IMG/VR virus record: IMGVR_UViG_3300034073_001280
Span: 1-40,696 of that record
Strand: one strand, 5' to 3'
DNA: 40,696 nucleotides
DNA from: a virus
The notes under the pieces were generated by a model that made no database searches, had not been told where the DNA came from, and saw nothing but the letters and a program-made list of their open reading frames with translations. Positions 37,756 through 40,696 of this stretch are shown one piece after another. Numbering within the stretch: the first letter of the stretch is position 1; each line of letters begins with the position of its first letter. The translations under genes and the position numbers were made by a program.

Positions 37756-37965
37756 ATGAATGAACTAGACACAGCAAAACTCATCATCTATGTAATGACC
37801 ACATCCATCATGAAGATCAACCCGCAGTATTTCAGTAAAGAAGCTCTTGCAGCAATCGGGAGAAATGAAGTACAATTGCTGAAGAATCTTAGTGAAGTGC
37901 TAGACGAGGACTTGACGCTGAATGAGTTGATTATTAACGTATTTGATAAAGAAAGGTTTCATTGA
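37756..37965 (+). CDS. Hypothetical protein, 69 aa
   Basis: AAAGGAG precedes the ATG. A helical protein (MNELDTAKLIIYVMTTSIMK) with acidic C-terminal half. Overlaps the next gene as TGATG. Not recognised. Confidence 0.66.
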   Translation: MNELDTAKLIIYVMTTSIMKINPQYFSKEALAAIGRNEVQLLKNLSEVLDEDLTLNELIINVFDKERFH

Positions 37966-38171
37966 TGTTAAAGAATATTTGGGCTTTCCTTACTGGAGGA
38001 AAAGTTGTGTGGTTGCAAGACCACGATGGTGAACTAACCCGTACAATTGCGTACAAAGCCGGATTCGGTAAAATGCAAGCTAGGCGAATGATGTTCACAG
38101 GAAAAGTCACACTGAATGAAGATGGAACAGTGTCTGGTAAACCTTACGTTGATTATTGGAGTTATGAATGA
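37965..38171 (+). CDS. Conserved small phage protein, 68 aa
   Basis: Starts at the overlapping ATG 37965. The segment VVWLQDHDGELTRTIAYKAG, with an Arg/Met-rich middle, recalls small proteins of unknown role in other phages. Confidence 0.68.
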   Translation: MLKNIWAFLTGGKVVWLQDHDGELTRTIAYKAGFGKMQARRMMFTGKVTLNEDGTVSGKPYVDYWSYE

Positions 38172-38332
38172 CTACAACAACTAAAGACATTACAGAATAC
38201 CTAGACAATAAAGGTGTAAACTACAACGAAATTCGTTTCAGTGCATTGTTGGCTCAGTTGGATTGGGAACAACTTGAGGATTTGTTGAATATTATTAAAG
38301 ACGGTTACGAAGAAGGCGCTGCAAGTTGGTAA
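38168..38332 (+). CDS. Hypothetical acidic protein, 54 aa
   Basis: ATGA overlap with the previous gene. Begins MTTTTKDITEYLDNKGVNYN, ends EEGAASW. Ends as TAATG into the hydrolase gene. Not recognised. Confidence 0.62.
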   Translation: MTTTTKDITEYLDNKGVNYNEIRFSALLAQLDWEQLEDLLNIIKDGYEEGAASW

Positions 38333-38853
38333 TGCAGAAATTAAAAATTTCTTGGTTGATTTTCATTTTTATTCTCGGAATTTCATTCCCCTCCCTTCTT
38401 TCTATTCCCTCAAAGAGTAGAGAGTCTGGAGGGATTGTTGTATCTGAGTATCATAATAAAGAGTTTAGGTGTCTCGTCAACACTCTGTATGCAGAAGCCA
38501 GATCAGAACCAGAAGAAGGTATCCGTGCAGTAATGTCTGTAATCTACAACAGAAAGAAAGCCAAAGGCTATCCTAGTACCTTCTGTGGAGTTATACTCCA
38601 AGACAAGCAATTTAGTGCTTTTAACTCAGACAAGAACCTAGCTACAAAGCCTTTAAAGCCCATTAGAGAGCTTGACAAAGAAGCGTACCGTAAGGTATCA
38701 TCTGTTGCACAGGAAGCTGTCCAAGGGGCTTTTAAGCCTGTTCTTGACGAAGATGTGTTGCATTATGCTCACACGAAAGTAAAGAATAAGTGGACTAAGA
38801 AGTTTGAACGTGTTAAAGTCATTCATCAGCATGTTTTTTATAAGGAGATTTAA
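38332..38853 (+). CDS. Cell wall hydrolase, SleB/Hydrolase_2 family, signal-anchored
   Basis: A peptidoglycan hydrolase. I chose the coupled ATG 38332 (173 aa). Residues about 7-26 are a hydrophobic export signal or anchor. The catalytic domain has LVNTLYAEARSEPEEGIRAV (Glu55 the likely catalytic residue), IYNRKKAKGYPSTFCGVI and QFSAFN. A C-terminal HYAHTKVKNKW with a following HQHVFY completes the family pattern. It lies far from the endolysin, among early-type genes, so it may serve entry, spacing or superinfection rather than final lysis. The ribosome site is weak, so expression may be low. Confidence 0.86.
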   Translation: MQKLKISWLIFIFILGISFPSLLSIPSKSRESGGIVVSEYHNKEFRCLVNTLYAEARSEPEEGIRAVMSVIYNRKKAKGYPSTFCGVILQDKQFSAFNSDKNLATKPLKPIRELDKEAYRKVSSVAQEAVQGAFKPVLDEDVLHYAHTKVKNKWTKKFERVKVIHQHVFYKEI

Positions 38854-38933
38854 ATGCAAGACCTGTTTGATATTCAGCCTCAACTTTCGACATTACTCCT
38901 GAACTAATTAAAGAATTTAGAATGTACATATGA
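38854..38933 (+). pseudogene. Frameshifted 26-codon small gene
   Basis: ATG 38854 (AAGGAGATTTAA upstream) encodes MQDLFDIQPQL then a stop at 38905. A -1 shift near 38886 continues FDITPELIKEFRMYI to a TGA that overlaps the next start as ATGA. The coupled end supports the second frame being ancestral coding sequence. A single-base indel or sequencing error is likely. Confidence 0.4.
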
Positions 38934-39112
38934 ATCGACAAGAAATCATCCAACTAGCAGAATCTCTAGGACTTCTCTACCCAGAACCTAAGTCCTCTTC
39001 GGATTACAACTCTCCAGCGCATATGCGATTGATTTCTAAGCTGGAGAAGTTTGCTATGTCCGTAGCTTGGCATGAGAGGAATAAAGAGTTTCTGAATTCT
39101 GAAGAATCTTGA
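38930..39112 (+). CDS. Hypothetical protein, 60 aa
   Basis: Begins MNRQEIIQLAESLGLLYPEP; helical with a Ser-rich loop. Starts in the ATGA of the frameshifted gene. Not recognised. Confidence 0.65.
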   Translation: MNRQEIIQLAESLGLLYPEPKSSSDYNSPAHMRLISKLEKFAMSVAWHERNKEFLNSEES

Positions 39113-39153
39113 ACGAAAAGCTAAAAGTACCTTGGATTTTATAGGAGAACAAC

Positions 39154-39516
39154 ATGCAGCACTTTGACACCCTAGAGCACTACACCGAAGAAGATTTTGA
39201 TTACATCTTGTACCAACCAAGTAGCAAGAAGCCCTATCTCGATCCTGAACTCAAGCAGTTTTACTTCGTGTACGAGGATGCTTGGGGCACTGAGTACGAG
39301 TTGTTTACAACGGTAGAATGCATCTGGAAGGTTATCCCTCCTGATCCTACTACTTGGGCTTCAGATTTGGATTATCATGGGCATGTAGAGCTAAAATCAT
39401 GGGAGGTCATCTCTGTAGAAGACCATGAAGGTAACGAGGTTAAACCAGAAGATGTGTTGACAGATAAGCAGTTGTTGGCTTATACTCAAGGCTTGGAACA
39501 GTTTGTAGAGTCTTAA
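39154..39516 (+). CDS. Hypothetical acidic protein, 120 aa
   Basis: AGGAGAACAAC precedes the ATG. Rich in Asp, Glu, Trp and Tyr (FYFVYEDAWGTEYELF), with strand-rich middle and helical end. Not recognised. Confidence 0.71.
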   Translation: MQHFDTLEHYTEEDFDYILYQPSSKKPYLDPELKQFYFVYEDAWGTEYELFTTVECIWKVIPPDPTTWASDLDYHGHVELKSWEVISVEDHEGNEVKPEDVLTDKQLLAYTQGLEQFVES

Positions 39517-39544
39517 ATTGTAATTATTTTGAAAGGAAACCAAA

Positions 39545-39724
39545 ATGGAAATCCAAAAAGCAAAAGAACTTCGTGATAAGCTGCAAGAAGATATCTTGAG
39601 TCTTATTAAGAAGTTTGAAGAGGAGACTGAGACACATATTCATTACGTGAATCTAGATTCTGTGCAGATGCTAAAAAATCCTTTGCATAATACGGTAAAG
39701 GTTGAGGTAGAATTTAGGTTCTGA
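39545..39724 (+). CDS. Hypothetical protein, 59 aa
   Basis: GAAAGGAAACCAAA precedes the ATG. The N-terminal helix (MEIQKAKELRDKLQEDILSL) is followed by a beta-like end. Not recognised. Confidence 0.65.
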   Translation: MEIQKAKELRDKLQEDILSLIKKFEEETETHIHYVNLDSVQMLKNPLHNTVKVEVEFRF

Positions 39725-39852
39725 AACTCTTAAATGAAAATCGTTTTCAGATTTCGGATTTTTCGGGTGATTTTGAAAAGGTTGTCACGGAATTGCTGGG
39801 GATTTTGTAGAAATTCTTGGAAAATTGCGGGACAATCTTGATTTCATTGTAG

Positions 39853-39890
39853 TTTCGGTATAAACTCAGGTTTCATAAATCGTACCGAAA
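39853..39890 (+). promoter_or_regulatory. Inverted repeat overlapping a -10-like box
   Basis: TTTCGGTA (39853-39860) and TACCGAAA (39883-39890) form a perfect 8-bp inverted repeat. TATAAA at 39859-39864 is a -10 candidate with a poor -35 (TTGATT, 15-nt spacing). It lies in the 188-bp gap 39725-39912, which otherwise holds only AT-rich sequence with a GAAAA-TCG-TTTTC hairpin. Confidence 0.5.
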
Positions 39891-39912
39891 GAATAGCCAA
39901 GGAGTATCAACT

Positions 39913-40275
39913 ATGTCAAAGAGTAAGAAGTTAGTCTATCAAGAAGGCATCACCAAGAAGCATGAAGTGCTGAAGGAGGCTATGAAGTATCTTGATGTTA
40001 AAAGTCATAGTCATCCCCCAGATAAGTACGAATTTATCTGCAATTGCATCAATCAAGTGGTGAACGGTAATCCTATGTGTTTCAATGATGCATCGGGTCT
40101 GCTTTCAGTTATTGAAAGCCGTCTAGGTAGTTATGATACGTTTAATTCTTATCTTCACCACGTTCACAATATTCATCCAGAAGTGCAAGATCAAAACGAT
40201 GGTTGTAAACTTCAGATAACAAGAAAAGCGTGGATGCAAAGCATGTATGAAGAATATAAAGCAAAGGATGAATAA
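39913..40275 (+). CDS. Hypothetical protein, 120 aa
   Basis: AAGGAGTATCAACT precedes the ATG. Helical, with several His and Cys (YEFICNCINQVVNGNPMCFN). Not recognised. First gene after the inverted repeat at 39853. Confidence 0.7.
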   Translation: MSKSKKLVYQEGITKKHEVLKEAMKYLDVKSHSHPPDKYEFICNCINQVVNGNPMCFNDASGLLSVIESRLGSYDTFNSYLHHVHNIHPEVQDQNDGCKLQITRKAWMQSMYEEYKAKDE

Positions 40276-40277
40276 TT

Positions 40278-40583
40278 ATGACTAAAGTTAAATACACAGT
40301 ACAAGATATTCTTAATCTGCCAATGCAAGAAAACGATGCAAGTGCAGACACAATTGGAGATTACTTGCAAGAACTTCTTTCTTCTTTGTGGGAAGAAGGT
40401 GACGGTTTTAGTGGTAAGCGCCCTTTTGGTAATTCAAATTGGGAATCAGAGCTTTATCATACTCTTGTAATGCATGAAATCATCCAAGGTGAAATCATTG
40501 ACGGATACCTTGAAAGTTATGACGAAAAGAAAGGTTATAAGATCATCAAAGAAGCTATTCAAAGAATGTATATGCCTGAGTAA
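40278..40583 (+). CDS. Conserved phage hypothetical protein, 101 aa
   Basis: The pattern TIGDYLQELLSSLWEEGDGF, then SGKRPFGNSNWESELY, is one I recognise from other phage genomes, where it has no assigned function. Last gene before the terminator. Confidence 0.74.
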   Translation: MTKVKYTVQDILNLPMQENDASADTIGDYLQELLSSLWEEGDGFSGKRPFGNSNWESELYHTLVMHEIIQGEIIDGYLESYDEKKGYKIIKEAIQRMYMPE

Positions 40584-40621
40584 TAAACTTCAATCAACAA
40601 GTTATGTTTTTGTAATATTAT

Positions 40622-40678
40622 AAACCCCTTGATTTATTTCTCCTAATTTGGGGAGTATTCAAGGGGTTTTCTTTTTCT
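40622..40678 (+). terminator. Strong rho-independent terminator ending the rightward block
   Basis: AAACCCCTTGA (40622-40632) pairs perfectly with TCAAGGGGTTT (40659-40669), with an inner CTCC/GGAG pairing, followed by TCTTTTTCTT. Confidence 0.92.
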
Positions 40679-40696
40679 TGAAAAAATCTTACGGCC

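Noticed and set aside
1-40696. CRISPR array, insertion sequence or prophage attachment site
   Set aside because: No regularly spaced direct repeats, no transposase frame with terminal inverted repeats, and no integrase or duplicated tRNA end were seen.

Overview
This window is part of the genome of a tailed double-stranded DNA phage (Caudoviricetes). It carries an endolysin/spanin lysis cassette, a compact phage replisome, phage nucleotide metabolism, homing endonucleases and very dense small genes that often overlap by ATGA. The Rz/Rz1 spanin pair points to a Gram-negative host. The base composition is moderately AT-rich. I cannot name the host or phage genus. No head, tail or packaging genes are present, so this is the lysis edge plus the early/middle regions of a larger genome.

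Layout. (1) 1-1065, plus strand: the 3' end of a GH24 endolysin, Rz with Rz1 nested inside it, and a terminator. (2) 1067-30663, minus strand: a long leftward block. Read in its transcription direction from 30663 it contains small unknown genes, a Cys-based phosphatase, a PcfJ-like protein, two deaminases, a kinase/RNA-ligase/phosphoesterase trio, HU, primase-helicase, family B DNA polymerase, a tRNA-like element, an SSB-like protein and tRNA-Arg(UCU). It continues with small membrane proteins, a 5'-3' exonuclease, endonuclease VII, a metallophosphoesterase, two NTP pyrophosphohydrolases, an Acb2-like anti-CBASS protein, ThyX, class Ia ribonucleotide reductase and a thioredoxin. (3) 30664-31414: a control region with divergent sigma-70-like promoters and a roughly 565-nt non-coding, highly structured, terminator-bounded RNA candidate. 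(4) 31415-40583, plus strand: an HNH/winged-helix gene followed by an in-frame amber and a polymerase-like remnant, then about 25 mostly unknown small genes, one SleB-like cell-wall hydrolase, and a strong terminator at 40622-40678.

How it works together. The minus block is a self-contained DNA production line. NrdA/NrdB, the thioredoxin, ThyX and dCMP deaminase make deoxynucleotides, and the two pyrophosphohydrolases trim the pool. The T7-gp4-like primase-helicase, family B polymerase, SSB-like protein, exonuclease and endonuclease VII replicate and resolve DNA. Host-conflict functions are interleaved: Acb2 (cyclic nucleotide sponge), an RNA-repair set resembling a split bacterial Pnkp, a phage tRNA-Arg and an anticodon-less tRNA-like element. 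At least three homing-type endonuclease genes sit next to thyX, the exonuclease and the polymerase/helicase genes, and a fourth HNH protein leads the plus block.

Most interesting, in my judgement: the large structured RNA candidate at 30808-31372, the split kinase-ligase-phosphoesterase RNA repair cluster at 24424-26274, the tRNA-like element without a normal anticodon loop at 15947-16021, a repeated structured leader element (33438-33534 and about 27400-27480), and the amber-interrupted HNH/winged-helix/polymerase remnant at 31415-32482.
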